NCBI GenBank assembly: GCA_027491155.1
Contig: JAIXWR010000033.1
Location: forward strand, 124,001-188,000
Direction: 5' to 3'
DNA from: Verrucomicrobiaceae bacterium
GTDB lineage: Bacteria > Verrucomicrobiota > Verrucomicrobiia > Verrucomicrobiales > Akkermansiaceae
Length of the DNA stretch: 64,000 nt
Shown piece after piece: positions 1 to 9,046 of this stretch; within the stretch, counting starts at the first letter, position 1; every line of letters begins with the position of its first letter. The notes below the pieces were generated by a model. It ran no database searches and had not been told where the DNA came from. It saw only the letters and a list, made by a program, of their open reading frames with translations. The position numbers and the translations under genes are program-made.

Positions 1-1
1 C

Positions 2-697
2 CTACTTGTCCGGGTCACGCCGCAGCACCGGCAGGGCCAGCAGGGAGAACAGCAGGGCGGCGAGGGCCTGCATCCACAGCAGGTAAACCGGCCAGGGGCC
101 GAGGTGGTCGAGCAGGCTCGGGTTGACCGGCTTGCGGGCGGTGAAGCCGAAATTGGTGCCGAGCGAGGCGTTCACGGCCATCGACATGAGGAGGTAGAGA
201 TTTCCCCACAGCAGGGCGGTCAGCGGGCCTTTCCACCACGGTCGTTCCGAGCGCCAGCCGAGGACCACCGGCAGGTAGATCGCCGCGCCGACGATGGCGA
301 AGTGGTGGACGAAGAAGGTGACGAAGGCCGGGTGGGGGAAGCCGATGGTGATGGCCGGCGTGAGCAGGGCCTGGACCGTGGCGGCGAGGCCCCAGAAATA
401 GGTCAGCGTGGCCAGCAGGCGCTTGCCGGTGAGCAGGGCGAAGCCGGCGATGAAAGCGGCGATGTCGCAAAGGTGGAGCGGCAGGGAGCTGTCGAGGTCG
501 GGGTCGCCCTCGACCGTTTGCCAGGCAGCCTGGGAATAGCCGAAGGCCGCGAGGCAGAGGAAGGCGAGGAGGAAGCGGGCGATGCGTTCGTTCTTCTCCC
601 CGGACCGGCCGAGCAGGACCAGCGCGGTGACCGCGGCCAGGCCCGCGGCGACCGCCGCGCCGTGCATGGCGGTGAAGGGGACGAAGGTCGGCGGCAT
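2..697 (-). CDS. TIGR02206/YwaF-like integral membrane protein
   Basis: A 231-residue, very hydrophobic protein with about six predicted transmembrane helices. It resembles the conserved TIGR02206 (YwaF) membrane family, with features such as a LPLHLCD segment near residue 73 and a PVYLLW segment near the C-terminus. The family has no established biochemical role. The stop codon lies at the very edge of the window, so the gene is complete but its downstream context is not visible. The ATG at 697 is used because it gives the expected family length. The divergent 250-bp spacer toward the aminotransferase holds structured repeats rather than an obvious operon link. The family call is from recall of sequence style. 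Confidence 0.75.
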   Translation of the reverse strand: MPPTFVPFTAMHGAAVAAGLAAVTALVLLGRSGEKNERIARFLLAFLCLAAFGYSQAAWQTVEGDPDLDSSLPLHLCDIAAFIAGFALLTGKRLLATLTYFWGLAATVQALLTPAITIGFPHPAFVTFFVHHFAIVGAAIYLPVVLGWRSERPWWKGPLTALLWGNLYLLMSMAVNASLGTNFGFTARKPVNPSLLDHLGPWPVYLLWMQALAALLFSLLALPVLRRDPDK

Positions 698-946
698 TCG
701 CCAAGCGAATCGTTCGCTGGGGCGTCCGTCAACCGCCGGGGAAGCACCGGGTGCGCGGAGGCTCCGCCCCGCAGCAGCACGGGAGGTTTACCCTTTGGTG
801 ATGCGGACTCGAACGGGTGGCAGGCTTGCGGGGACCGCTCTGCCGGTCGCAGACCGGCGCTCCCGGACTGGGAAGCCGTTCCCCGGCGTTGACGGCAGGT
901 TCTTTCCCCCCTGAAATGCGCGGCCCGGCTGGGTCCGGGATCGTAT
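698..946. repeat. Intergenic spacer with REP-like hairpin
   Basis: A spacer between divergent genes. It contains a perfect 7-bp inverted repeat with a 3-base loop at 842-858 (GCCGGTC-GCA-GACCGGC), embedded in the phrase GACCGCTCTGCCGGTCGCAG. This looks like a dispersed extragenic palindrome. A related phrase (gcgttgacgg) recurs near 3180. No open reading frame here looks coding. Promoters for the two divergent genes must lie in this stretch, but I cannot place them. Confidence 0.5.
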
Positions 947-2116
947 ATGGACTATTCGCAGAAAATCGCCCGTCAGATCGCGTCGATTCCCCGCTCGGGA
1001 ATCCGCGATTTCTTCGAGCTCGTCCAAGGCCGGGAGGGCGTGATCTCCCTCGGCGTCGGCGAGCCCGACTTCACGACCCCCTGGCACATTCGCGAAGCCG
1101 CCATCTACGCCTTGGAGAAAGGCCACACCAGCTACACTTCCAACCTCGGCTTGCCCGCGCTGCGGAAGTCGATTGCCCGCTACGTTTCGGAATTCTTCCA
1201 CGTCGAATACGAGGCGCTGACCGAGGTGCTGGTCACCGTCGGCGTGTCGGAGGCCATCGACATCGCCCTGCGCGCCCTGGTCAATCCGGGCGACGAGGTG
1301 ATCTACCACGAGCCCTGCTACGTGTCGTATTCGCCGAGCATCGCCATGGCCTACGCGGTGCCGGTGGGGGTCCACACCCGGAAGCGCGACGGTTTTTCGC
1401 TGAAGCCCGAGGAACTCGCCAAGGTGATCACGCCGAAGAGCCGGGTGCTGATGCTGAACTTCCCGACCAACCCGACCGGCGCGACGGCGAATCGGGAGGA
1501 TCTGGAAGGCATTGCCAAGCTGTGCATCGAGCACGACCTGATGGTGCTGACCGACGAGATCTACAGCGAGCTGCGCTACGACGCGACCGAGGAGCACGTC
1601 TCGATCGCCTCGCTGCCGGGCATGAAGGAGCGCTGCGTGCTGCTGCACGGCTTCTCGAAGGCCTTCGCGATGACCGGCTTCCGTCTGGGCTATGCCTGCG
1701 CGCCGCAGCCGATCACCGAGGCGATGATGAAGATCCACCAGTACTCGATGCTCTGCGCGCCGATCATGAGCCAGATGGCGGCGATCGAGGCGCTGGAGAA
1801 CGGCGCGCCGGAAGTCGCCAAGATGCGCGACGCCTACCACCAGCGCCGGGATTTCCTCGTCAAGCGGCTCAACCAGATGAGCCTCGAGTGCCACTCGCCG
1901 GGCGGGGCCTTCTACACCTTCCCGGACATCCGCGGCACCGGACTCACGTCGAAGGATTTCGCGATGCGCCTGCTCGAAGAAGAAGGCGTCGCCGCCGTGC
2001 CGGGGAGCGCCTTCGGGGTTTCCGGCGAAGGTTTCCTGCGCTGCTGCTACGCCACCGGCTTCGATGACCTGAAGCTGGCGATGGACAAGATGGAGCGCTT
2101 CGTCGGGCGGCTGTAG
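947..2116 (+). CDS. Class I/II aminotransferase (PLP-dependent)
   Basis: A 389-residue fold-type I aminotransferase, cytosolic, transferring an amino group between an amino acid and a 2-oxo acid. The PLP Schiff-base lysine is K238 in HGFSKAFAMTGFRLGY, the classic SKxxxMTGxRxGY block. Also visible are NFPTNPTGA (substrate/PLP binding), DEIYSELRYD (the Asp that pairs with the pyridine nitrogen) and FLRCCYA near the end (the carboxylate-binding Arg). The length matches the family. It is closest in style to the PatA/AspC-like aspartate-type branch, but substrate specificity cannot be read from sequence. It stands alone between repeat-bearing spacers, so neighbours do not help. Confidence 0.9.
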   Translation: MDYSQKIARQIASIPRSGIRDFFELVQGREGVISLGVGEPDFTTPWHIREAAIYALEKGHTSYTSNLGLPALRKSIARYVSEFFHVEYEALTEVLVTVGVSEAIDIALRALVNPGDEVIYHEPCYVSYSPSIAMAYAVPVGVHTRKRDGFSLKPEELAKVITPKSRVLMLNFPTNPTGATANREDLEGIAKLCIEHDLMVLTDEIYSELRYDATEEHVSIASLPGMKERCVLLHGFSKAFAMTGFRLGYACAPQPITEAMMKIHQYSMLCAPIMSQMAAIEALENGAPEVAKMRDAYHQRRDFLVKRLNQMSLECHSPGGAFYTFPDIRGTGLTSKDFAMRLLEEEGVAAVPGSAFGVSGEGFLRCCYATGFDDLKLAMDKMERFVGRL

Positions 2117-2121
2117 CAGCA

Positions 2122-2251
2122 TGTAGCGGCGCGTCGATGACCGCCGCACTTTGTAATGCAGCACGGGAGAGTCCGTTTCAACCTGACGATCTTGATGAGC
2201 TTGTTCCGTGCTTCGATGACACCCACCGGCGGTTGCAGACGCGCCGCTACA
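2122..2251. repeat. 130-bp element with 14-bp terminal inverted repeats
   Basis: The ends are TGTAGCGGCGCGTC (2122-2135) and its exact reverse complement (2238-2251). Homology extends imperfectly inward through ACCGCCG on the left and CGGCGGT on the right. No open frame inside is convincing, although the following CDS could be read in frame from 2137. The element has the layout of a small non-autonomous palindromic repeat (MITE or BIME-like). It sits exactly between the aminotransferase stop and the next gene start, which supports the ATG at 2257 as that gene's true start. Confidence 0.55.
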
Positions 2252-2256
2252 CTCCC

Positions 2257-3027
2257 ATGAACCCGGAGCGACTTCGTCTTCAAGACCCTGACGCCTGGAT
2301 CCGAGCCCATGTCGTGCCGTTCGGCGTCTTCATGGGATTCCTGCTGCTTTTGCAAATCTTCGGCACCTTCCTCACCTGGGAGCATCCGGCGGCACCGTGG
2401 TGGCGGCATTGGCCGGAGCAGTGGGTTTATCCGCTGCAGACGCTGGTCACGCTCGGGCTGCTGGTGAAGTGGTGGAAATACTACGAGTTCCGTTGGTCGC
2501 TGAAATGGTCGGCGGTGGGGGTGGTGTTCGGGGCGGTGGGGATCGGCTTCTGGCTGCTGCCGACGGTGCTGCACGACCGGCTGGGTCTGACGGACGACGG
2601 CTGGTGGCGCTGGTTCGGGGTGGAGGCCCGGACGAAGGGCTTCAATCCGGCCGAGGCTTTCGGCGAGGGCACGCCGGCGTTCTGGGCGGCGCTGGTGATG
2701 CGCTTCGTCCGTGCGGTGGTGGTGGTGGCGCTGGTCGAGGAGATCCTTTGGCGCTCGTTCATGACGCGAATGGTGGACGACTGGGAAGGCCAGTATTGGA
2801 AGCGACCCTTCGGCGAGGCGTCGTGGAAATCGTTCGGCATCGTGACCGTGCTTTTCATGCTCGCCCACGCGCCGGTCGACTACGCCGGGGCCTTTGTTTA
2901 CGGATCGCTGACTTACCTGCTCTGCATCTGGAGCAAGAACCTCGGGGCCTGCGTGGTGATGCACGCGGTGGCGAACCTGCTGATGGGGATCTTTGCGATG
3001 GCGTATGGGAAATACGGGCTGTGGTAG
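2257..3027 (+). CDS. CPBP/CAAX-type intramembrane protease
   Basis: A 256-residue polytopic membrane protein. It has the CPBP (Abi) glutamic-type protease motifs: E161-E162-x3-R166 in EEILWRSF, a later HAPVDYAGAF motif supplying a histidine, and a third block ending near HAVANLL. It resembles the CAAX prenyl protease-related proteins found near exosortase systems in Planctomycetes and Verrucomicrobia, but no exosortase gene is visible here. An in-frame upstream start at 2137 would lie inside a repeat element, so ATG 2257 was chosen. Its substrate is unknown. Confidence 0.8.
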   Translation: MNPERLRLQDPDAWIRAHVVPFGVFMGFLLLLQIFGTFLTWEHPAAPWWRHWPEQWVYPLQTLVTLGLLVKWWKYYEFRWSLKWSAVGVVFGAVGIGFWLLPTVLHDRLGLTDDGWWRWFGVEARTKGFNPAEAFGEGTPAFWAALVMRFVRAVVVVALVEEILWRSFMTRMVDDWEGQYWKRPFGEASWKSFGIVTVLFMLAHAPVDYAGAFVYGSLTYLLCIWSKNLGACVVMHAVANLLMGIFAMAYGKYGLW

Positions 3028-3240
3028 GTTCCGTAGCGGGACGACTGTGTCGTTCCGATGAGAGCGGCCTGAGGGATGCTCGCAGCCGATAAGCCCGGGA
3101 GGCACTCGCACCGCCGGAAGGGCGCAGTCCTTCCGCTACGGGTGGAGGGACGACACCGTCGTTCCGTTGGGACCGGCCAGCGTTGACGGGCGGCTTCGAG
3201 CCCTCTGGAACGTAGCGCCGCCCGAAGCGCACCACTTGAA
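3028..3240. repeat. REP-like structured intergenic repeats
   Basis: This spacer between the convergent protease gene and purC holds nested inverted repeats. CCGTAGCGG (3031-3039) is the reverse complement of CCGCTACGG (3133-3141). Two separate hairpins share the pattern GGGACGAC-x3-GTCGTTCC (about 3038-3056 and 3147-3165). The composition suggests dispersed extragenic palindromes. They could act as terminators for the convergent genes, but there is no T-tract. Confidence 0.5.
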
Positions 3241-3248
3241 AAGTCGTG

Positions 3249-3962
3249 CTACTTCACCGCCACCTTCACCCGCTCCAGGACTTCGGCGTAGGCCTCCATC
3301 ACACCGCCGAGGTCGCGGCGGAAGCGGTCCTTGTCCATTTTCTCGCCGGTCTTGAGATCCCAGAGACGGCAGCCGTCGGGGCTGATCTCGTCGGCGAGGA
3401 CGACGGTCGAGGGATCGGTCGCGAGGCGGCCGAACTCGAGTTTGAAGTCGACCAGCTTGAGCCCGCACTCGGCGAAGAACTTGCCCAGGATGGCGTTCAC
3501 CTTGAGCGCGGATTCGCGGAGGAAGGCGAGTTCCTCCGGCGTGGCCAGCTTCAGCTCGCGGATGTAATCGTCGTTGATCAGCGGGTCGCCGAGCTCGTCG
3601 CTCTTGATGCAGAACTCGATGATCGGCTGGGAGAAAACGTGGCCTTCCGCCACGCCGGTGCGCTTGCAGAAGCTGCCGGCGGCGAGGTTGCGGATGATCA
3701 CCTCGACCATCAGGATCTCAACCTTTCGGACTTCCACGTTGGTGTCGTCGAGTTGGCGGACGAAGTGGGTCGGCACGCCTTCCTTTTCGAGGAAACCGTA
3801 GATCAGGGTGCTGATCGCGTTGTTGAGGCGGCCCTTGTCCTCGAACTGCGCCTTCTTCTCGCCGTTGAAGGCGGTGGCGTCGTTCTTGAACTCCATGCGG
3901 AGCACGTTCGGGTCCGCGGTGGCCCACAGTCGCTTCGCCTTTCCCTCGTAGAGCGGTTCCAT
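3249..3962 (-). CDS. purC: SAICAR synthetase
   Basis: Phosphoribosylaminoimidazole-succinocarboxamide synthase, a cytosolic ATP-dependent enzyme of purine synthesis that joins aspartate to CAIR. The protein is 237 residues, the normal length for the bacterial enzyme. It opens with the family signature YEGKAKRLW. Also visible are the RNLAAGSFCKRTGV substrate-binding block and LVDFKLEFGR, the second PurC signature. The longer frame reaching 4010 adds 16 residues not found in the family and overlaps the next gene, so ATG 3962 is preferred. No other pur genes are nearby. Confidence 0.95.
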   Translation of the reverse strand: MEPLYEGKAKRLWATADPNVLRMEFKNDATAFNGEKKAQFEDKGRLNNAISTLIYGFLEKEGVPTHFVRQLDDTNVEVRKVEILMVEVIIRNLAAGSFCKRTGVAEGHVFSQPIIEFCIKSDELGDPLINDDYIRELKLATPEELAFLRESALKVNAILGKFFAECGLKLVDFKLEFGRLATDPSTVVLADEISPDGCRLWDLKTGEKMDKDRFRRDLGGVMEAYAEVLERVKVAVK

Positions 3963-4006
3963 GGGCGAGAGGTAGGGAGCCGCCGCCCGGGGGTCAAGCG
4001 GAGGTC

Positions 4007-6010
4007 TCACTCGCCGCTCGAAAAGTCGGCGTTGAGGACGGTGTTCTTGCCGCCCTCATTGCCGGTGGCCTGGTTGCTGGCAAACGCGGCGCTGTCGAGC
4101 CCCTGTTCCAACGCGAGGCCGGGGCCGAAGTTCTTCTCCAGCACGTTGTTGTCGAAGGTCAGCCGGGTGGCGGCGAAGCGGACCGCCATGCCGCCGAGGA
4201 GGTTCTCGTGGCAACGGTTGCCGTGGATGCGGCCGGAGGCGGCGGAGGAGGCGACGATCCCGTATTCGCGGTTCCCGCGCAGCTCGTTCTCGCCCAGCAC
4301 GACGTCTTCGGCGGTGGTGTCGATCAGGATGCCGTTGCCGCTGTTGTCGCGGGCGATGCTGCCGTGGATGGCCGCGGAACCGCCGTCCCAGATGTCGTAG
4401 CCGTGGCCGAAATTGCCGGTCGACTCGCAGTCGGTGAACTCGATGCGGCTGCCGGCACCGCGCACGGCCACGCCGTCCCAGCCGTTGTTCTCGAACAGGC
4501 AGCGGGTGGCGACCACGCGGCCGGCTTCGACCGCGGCGAGCCCGTGGCCGGCCGAGTCGGCAACACGGCAGTCGCTCAAGGTCACTTCGGCCCCGCGGAC
4601 CAGCAGGACGGAAAAGCGGTTCGGGCCGCTGTCGAAACCGCGGTGGCGGAAGGTGATCCCGCTGACCCGGGCTCCGCCGGCATGGCGGCCGAAGGTGGCG
4701 GCGGTGCTGGTCTCGGCAGCGACCTCGATGATCGTTTTGTCGCGACCGGCCCCTTCAAGGGTGATCGCCTTGTCGATGATGACCGGGCCCTCCCAGGTGC
4801 CCTCGGCCACGACGATGCGGTCGCGGTCGCGGGAGGCCGCCACCGCTTCCGACACGGTCGCGTAGTCGGCGGGGACCTGGAGCGTCCGGGTGTAGGACGC
4901 CATTTTCTGGTAGAGCGCCGCGATCTCCGGGTCCTCGGGCGCAAGGGCGGCGGCCTCGCGCAGCCATTCGAGGGCATCGCGGTCGAACTGCCCGAGATCT
5001 CGGACCTTCGCGGCGAGGAAAAGCTCGTGGGCCCGGTTGCGGTCGCGCTGCTCCTTGTCCCGGCCGGCCTTGATCTCGGCGAGGAGGACATTGCCCTCGG
5101 GGTCTCCGGGGAAGGCCTTGGCCAACTCCTTGGCGCGGTTCTCCGCCTCGTCCCAGCGGCGCTTCTGGATGGCAGCGGTGATGGTCACCACCATGGCCTC
5201 GCGGGCCTGGGTGCTGCGGGCCTGCTCGATCTTCTTCAGGAGCTCGGAGATCTCGGTCTCGTTGGGGTATTTCTCGAGCACCTTGCGGGCGGCATTCGCG
5301 GCGTCGTCGGTGCGGCCGAGGTCGAAGGCGGCGATCGCCTCGCCGGACCAGTAACCGACAAACTGCCGGCGTTCTTCTTCCATGCCCGCCTCGATGCTGC
5401 GGCGGCCGATCTGGGCACTCCGGGCGCCGGGCTTGAGCTGTTCGATTTCCGCGTAGGCGAGATCGGCCTCGGGCCATTGGCGGGCATCGATCATCTTGGC
5501 GCCCAGGGTTTCCAGGAAGGTGAGGCGTTCCTGGATGCGGAGCTGCTCGTGCTCCTTCATCTTCTGCCAGAGGAAGCCGCCGCCGCCGAGTGCCACGGCG
5601 AGGACGAGGAACCATGCAAAGACCCGGGCCCCGCTGCCGGACCGCACGGGTTCTTCCTCATCGAGGTCTTCCGCGGGCGGAGCGGCCGGCGCAAGCGGGG
5701 CTGTCGTCACCACCGGCAGCTTGGAAGCGACATCCGCGGTGGTCTCCGAAGGCAGTCCGAGGGCGGCCGCCATCCACGACTTCCGCCGGGTTTCCTCGGG
5801 GTCTTCCCGGGACATTTCCTCGCGCAGGGCGGCCAGCGCGCGGTCGAACTCGACCAGACCGTCCTGATAACGCAGCGCGATGGTTTCGTTCGGTGCGGTG
5901 CGGACGAGATCCGCGATGCGGTCGCGGGCGGCCTTGAACTCGGCAAGGTGCTCCAGCGGATTCTCATCCGCGGACAGTCCTAGTATTCGCCGAGCCTCTT
6001 CCAGCGTCAT
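4007..6010 (-). CDS. TPR-like and right-handed beta-helix membrane protein
   Basis: A 667-residue protein. An N-terminal helical region (about 1-70) resembles a DnaJ/FHA-type adaptor segment. A proline- and acid-rich linker follows, then one transmembrane helix around 129-148, a long charged helical region with TPR-like repeats (about 155-370), and a parallel beta-helix of PbH1/NosD type (about 385-650) with recurring G-N-x-G-x-x-V patterns. The topology suggests a cytoplasmic N-terminus and an exported beta-helix that might bind or cleave polysaccharide, but no catalytic residues can be assigned. The gene is upstream of purC on the same strand with a 44-bp gap to purC's start. Function is not known. 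Confidence 0.7.
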   Translation of the reverse strand: MTLEEARRILGLSADENPLEHLAEFKAARDRIADLVRTAPNETIALRYQDGLVEFDRALAALREEMSREDPEETRRKSWMAAALGLPSETTADVASKLPVVTTAPLAPAAPPAEDLDEEEPVRSGSGARVFAWFLVLAVALGGGGFLWQKMKEHEQLRIQERLTFLETLGAKMIDARQWPEADLAYAEIEQLKPGARSAQIGRRSIEAGMEEERRQFVGYWSGEAIAAFDLGRTDDAANAARKVLEKYPNETEISELLKKIEQARSTQAREAMVVTITAAIQKRRWDEAENRAKELAKAFPGDPEGNVLLAEIKAGRDKEQRDRNRAHELFLAAKVRDLGQFDRDALEWLREAAALAPEDPEIAALYQKMASYTRTLQVPADYATVSEAVAASRDRDRIVVAEGTWEGPVIIDKAITLEGAGRDKTIIEVAAETSTAATFGRHAGGARVSGITFRHRGFDSGPNRFSVLLVRGAEVTLSDCRVADSAGHGLAAVEAGRVVATRCLFENNGWDGVAVRGAGSRIEFTDCESTGNFGHGYDIWDGGSAAIHGSIARDNSGNGILIDTTAEDVVLGENELRGNREYGIVASSAASGRIHGNRCHENLLGGMAVRFAATRLTFDNNVLEKNFGPGLALEQGLDSAAFASNQATGNEGGKNTVLNADFSSGE

Positions 6011-6082
6011 GCCGGCAGCGCTGTAGCAGTCCCGCGACGCCGGGGAAAGGGGACTTTGCGGAAATCGACTAACAGTCGGGGA

Positions 6083-7720
6083 TCAGCCCGCAAACCCTTG
6101 AACAATAGGCATCCGGCGCCCCACGCCGAAGGCCTTGGAGGTCACCCGGATGCCCGGTGCGGCCTGCTGGCGCTTCCATTCGTTGAGGTCGACCCGGCGC
6201 TGGATCCAGCGGACCAGGTGCTCCTCGTGACCGCGGGCGACGATCTCCTCGGGGGAAAGGTGCTGCTCGACGTAGAGTTCCAGGATGGCGTCGAGGATTT
6301 CGTAGGGCGGCAGGGTGTCCTGATCCTTCTGGTCGGGCCGCAATTCGGCGCTCGGCGGCTTGTCGATGGTGTTCCAGGGAATGATCTCGCGCTCCCGGTT
6401 GATCCAGCGGGAGAGCTCGTAAACCCTCATTTTCGGGAGGTCCGAGATGACGGCGAGTCCGCCGCACATGTCGCCGTAGATCGTGCAGTAGCCGACCGCC
6501 AGCTCGCTTTTGTTGCCGGTGGTCAGAAGCAGGTGCCCGAACTTGTTGGAGAGCGACATCAGGTAGAGCCCGCGGATCCGGGCCTGCATGTTCTCCTCGG
6601 TGACGTCCTCCCGGGTGCCGGCAAAGAGCGGGGCCATCGCTTCCTTCACGGAGGAAAAGGTGGCCGCGATCGGCACCGTGTCGCAGCGGATGCCGAGGTT
6701 CTTCGCCAGCTGGATCGAATCATCGACACTGCCGCCGGACGAAAAGGGGCTGGGCATGGTGAGTCCGTGGACGTTTTCCGGTCCCAGCGCCTCGGCGGCG
6801 AGCACGGCGGTCAGTGCGGAATCGATGCCGCCGCTGAGGCCGAGGCAGACGCTGCGGAAGCCGCATTTCCTCACGTAGTCGCGCAGGCCGAGGACCAGCG
6901 CCCGATAGAGCTGGGCCGGAGCCGGGTGATCCTCCACGGGACAGACATCGCTTTCCGAAAAGGGATCGACCACCCGCACGGCTTCCTCGAAGCCCGGCAT
7001 CTGCACCGCGACGCGGCCGTCCCCGTGGACGACGAGCGAATGGCCGTCGAAGACGAGCTGGTCCTGACCGCCGACGGCATTCGCGTAGATCACCGGCACG
7101 CCGGCCTCTTTCGCGATGCCGGCCATCATTTCGCGGCGGGTTTCCGGCTTGCCGAGCTGGAAGGGCGAGGCGGAAAGGTTGAGAAGGAGATCGATGCCCT
7201 TGCCGCAGAGTTCGCGGACCGGGTCGCGGTCGTAGAGCGGGCGCTCCAGGTATTCCTCGGGCCAGATGTCCTCGCAGATCGTCACGCCGAGGCGGAGGCC
7301 ATTCCAGAGGATCGGCTCGCAGGATTCGCCGGGCTCGAAATAGCGGCGCTCGTCGAAGACGTCGTAGGTCGGCAGCAGGGTCTTCCACACTCTGGCGGCG
7401 ATCTCGCCGCGATGGAGGAAGGCCGCGGCGTTGCGGAAGGGCTTGCCGGGGCGCTCGCGCTCGTGGTGGTCGACATAGCCCACCAGCAGCGGCACCTCCT
7501 TGATCTCGCCGGCGAGGTAGTCGAGGGCTTGCAGGCACTTCGGCACGAAGCGGGACTTGAAGACGAGGTCGCGAGGCGGGTAGCCGGCCAGGGAAAGCTC
7601 CGGCGAGATCACCAGTTCGGCACCCTGGTCCAGGCACTCGCGGTAGGCTTGCAGCAAGCGCTTCGCATTGCCGGGGAAATCCCCGATCACCCCGTTGATC
7701 TGTGCGATCCCGATCTTCAT
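6083..7720 (-). CDS. nadE: Glutamine-hydrolysing NAD+ synthetase
   Basis: A 545-residue two-domain enzyme that converts nicotinate adenine dinucleotide to NAD+ using glutamine and ATP. The N-terminal nitrilase-type glutaminase starts at MKIGIAQINGVIGDF. It shows the catalytic triad: Glu in SPELSLAGYPPRDL, Lys in RVWKTLLPTYDVFDE and Cys in GVTICEDIWPEE. The C-terminal synthetase domain contains the ATP P-loop LGLSGGIDSALTA and the TGNKSELAVGYCTIYGDMCG block. Six residues upstream of the chosen ATG are possible but not typical of the family. The length and both domains are intact. Confidence 0.95.
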   Translation of the reverse strand: MKIGIAQINGVIGDFPGNAKRLLQAYRECLDQGAELVISPELSLAGYPPRDLVFKSRFVPKCLQALDYLAGEIKEVPLLVGYVDHHERERPGKPFRNAAAFLHRGEIAARVWKTLLPTYDVFDERRYFEPGESCEPILWNGLRLGVTICEDIWPEEYLERPLYDRDPVRELCGKGIDLLLNLSASPFQLGKPETRREMMAGIAKEAGVPVIYANAVGGQDQLVFDGHSLVVHGDGRVAVQMPGFEEAVRVVDPFSESDVCPVEDHPAPAQLYRALVLGLRDYVRKCGFRSVCLGLSGGIDSALTAVLAAEALGPENVHGLTMPSPFSSGGSVDDSIQLAKNLGIRCDTVPIAATFSSVKEAMAPLFAGTREDVTEENMQARIRGLYLMSLSNKFGHLLLTTGNKSELAVGYCTIYGDMCGGLAVISDLPKMRVYELSRWINREREIIPWNTIDKPPSAELRPDQKDQDTLPPYEILDAILELYVEQHLSPEEIVARGHEEHLVRWIQRRVDLNEWKRQQAAPGIRVTSKAFGVGRRMPIVQGFAG

Positions 7721-8081
7721 GCGCGGCGAAGGAAGCACGGGCGGTCGCGGCGGGAAAGCGCGGGCTTGGACGGGCGGACGAATTCACCGGAGCGGGTGAG
7801 CGAACGCCGAGGTATCCCTGATATCCGTACAAGAAGAAGGGCGCGAATCGCAAATCCCCCCGGAGTCACAATTCGCACCCTTTCTGAGCCAGCGGATCGT
7901 TCTTGAAAGAAAGCGCGACCGAAATCCCCCCGGATTCAGAATCGAGCCATTGACCTTTCGGAATGATTCGCTGGGTGTGACAGGAGCCGAAGCCCCGTGC
8001 CACTGGTCAGAGATTGCCAGATAATCCGGGTTTGGGAAGAATTAATTTAGCCGAATTAAAACTTTTTTTCCGGGGCCGGAT
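7721..8081. other. Intergenic spacer, no gene seen
   Basis: About 360 bp without a convincing reading frame. It contains two imperfect copies of a phrase (GCGCGA..CG.AAATCCCCCCGGA near 7840-7865 and 7914-7933). It also has an AT-rich weak hairpin TTAATT-TAGCCG-AATTAA at about 8044-8061, just beyond the stop of the downstream minus-strand gene. The nadE promoter is probably here, but I cannot place it with confidence. Confidence 0.4.
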
Positions 8082-9026
8082 TCAGGGGGGCGCGGGAAAC
8101 TCCAGCGACAGGCCCTTGGGCTGCCAGTAGCGGACGAGTGATTTCTGGGTGGCAGGCCCTTCCGCGAGTGGGACCAGGCTTTGGGGAAGCCCGCGGTTCC
8201 GGGGCTCCTCAAGCGCGGCGCGCAGGGCGTCGAAGCGCGCCTTGCCGCCGTGGAGTTGCTGGTGCGCCAGCAGCAGGGCGGTCGCATAGGCCCGGTAGCG
8301 CTCGTCCACGGGCAGGCTTTCGAGGTAGCGCAACCAGCCGCGGCCATCGAGCGGCAGCAAGCCGGCGACCGGGATCAGAGGGATGCCCGGATCGTCCGGG
8401 CTGAGCCGGGTGCGAAGGTGTTCCCGGATCCTTTGGTCGGCGTTGCCGAAGGAGAATCGTCCGCCGCCGGCATGGGCGCTGGCGAAGTATTCCGCGAGAC
8501 CTTCGATCATCCACTGCGGGAGCCGGGCATTGGTCCGGTGCATGCAGAGGTGGACCAGTTCGTGCACCACCAGGTCCTCGTTGTTCTGCGGGGCCAGGCG
8601 GGAGCGGGCCGGGTCCGGGGCGCGGAGGAAATGCTCGCCGTGGATCAGGACCAGCGCCTTGCGGGCGACATACATGCCGGCGGTGCCGGGCACCCCGCCT
8701 TCCTCCTTGTAGGCCGAATCCCGGGCGTGGATGGCGATGCGCGCCCGCTGGCCTTCCGGCGGGGCGAACAAGGGCAGCGGGTGGGCCTTGACCGCGGCCG
8801 CGGTGGTGTCGGCGACCTGTGCCAGCCGCAGCAGGTCGTTGGGGCGCAGCTCGATGTCGGAATCGATCCGGAAGAACCGGGTGTGCCAGACCTTGCGTCC
8901 GTTTTCGTCGGGCCGGGCGACCAGCACCGCCTTGGCGGGCACGATCTCCCGCGGCAGGGGATCGGCCGCGGCAGCCGTGATCAGGAGCAGCGCCATCCAT
9001 CGCACGGGACTCCGATAGCATGGCAT
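8082..9026 (-). CDS. Exported HExxH zinc metalloprotease-like protein
   Basis: A 314-residue protein with an N-terminal hydrophobic signal segment (about residues 9-21, ending AAAADP), so probably exported. The zinc-binding HELVH motif is at 155-159, followed by a glutamate in WMIEGLAEYFAS about 15-20 residues later. This spacing is typical of gluzincin (peptidase MA-like/DUF1570-like) proteases. The C-terminal half is helical and unassigned. A second start at 8996 would leave a shorter signal peptide. The gene is divergent from the TrmH-like gene, with start codons nearly overlapping. The natural substrate is unknown. Confidence 0.7.
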   Translation of the reverse strand: MPCYRSPVRWMALLLITAAAADPLPREIVPAKAVLVARPDENGRKVWHTRFFRIDSDIELRPNDLLRLAQVADTTAAAVKAHPLPLFAPPEGQRARIAIHARDSAYKEEGGVPGTAGMYVARKALVLIHGEHFLRAPDPARSRLAPQNNEDLVVHELVHLCMHRTNARLPQWMIEGLAEYFASAHAGGGRFSFGNADQRIREHLRTRLSPDDPGIPLIPVAGLLPLDGRGWLRYLESLPVDERYRAYATALLLAHQQLHGGKARFDALRAALEEPRNRGLPQSLVPLAEGPATQKSLVRYWQPKGLSLEFPAPP

Positions 9027-9046
9027 GGTGCCAAGGTCGACCTGCT

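Noticed and set aside
4208-5983. 591-codon plus-strand ORF opposite the beta-helix gene
   Set aside because: Gly/Ala/Asp-rich antisense shadow typical of GC-rich genes; the minus strand has clear domains.
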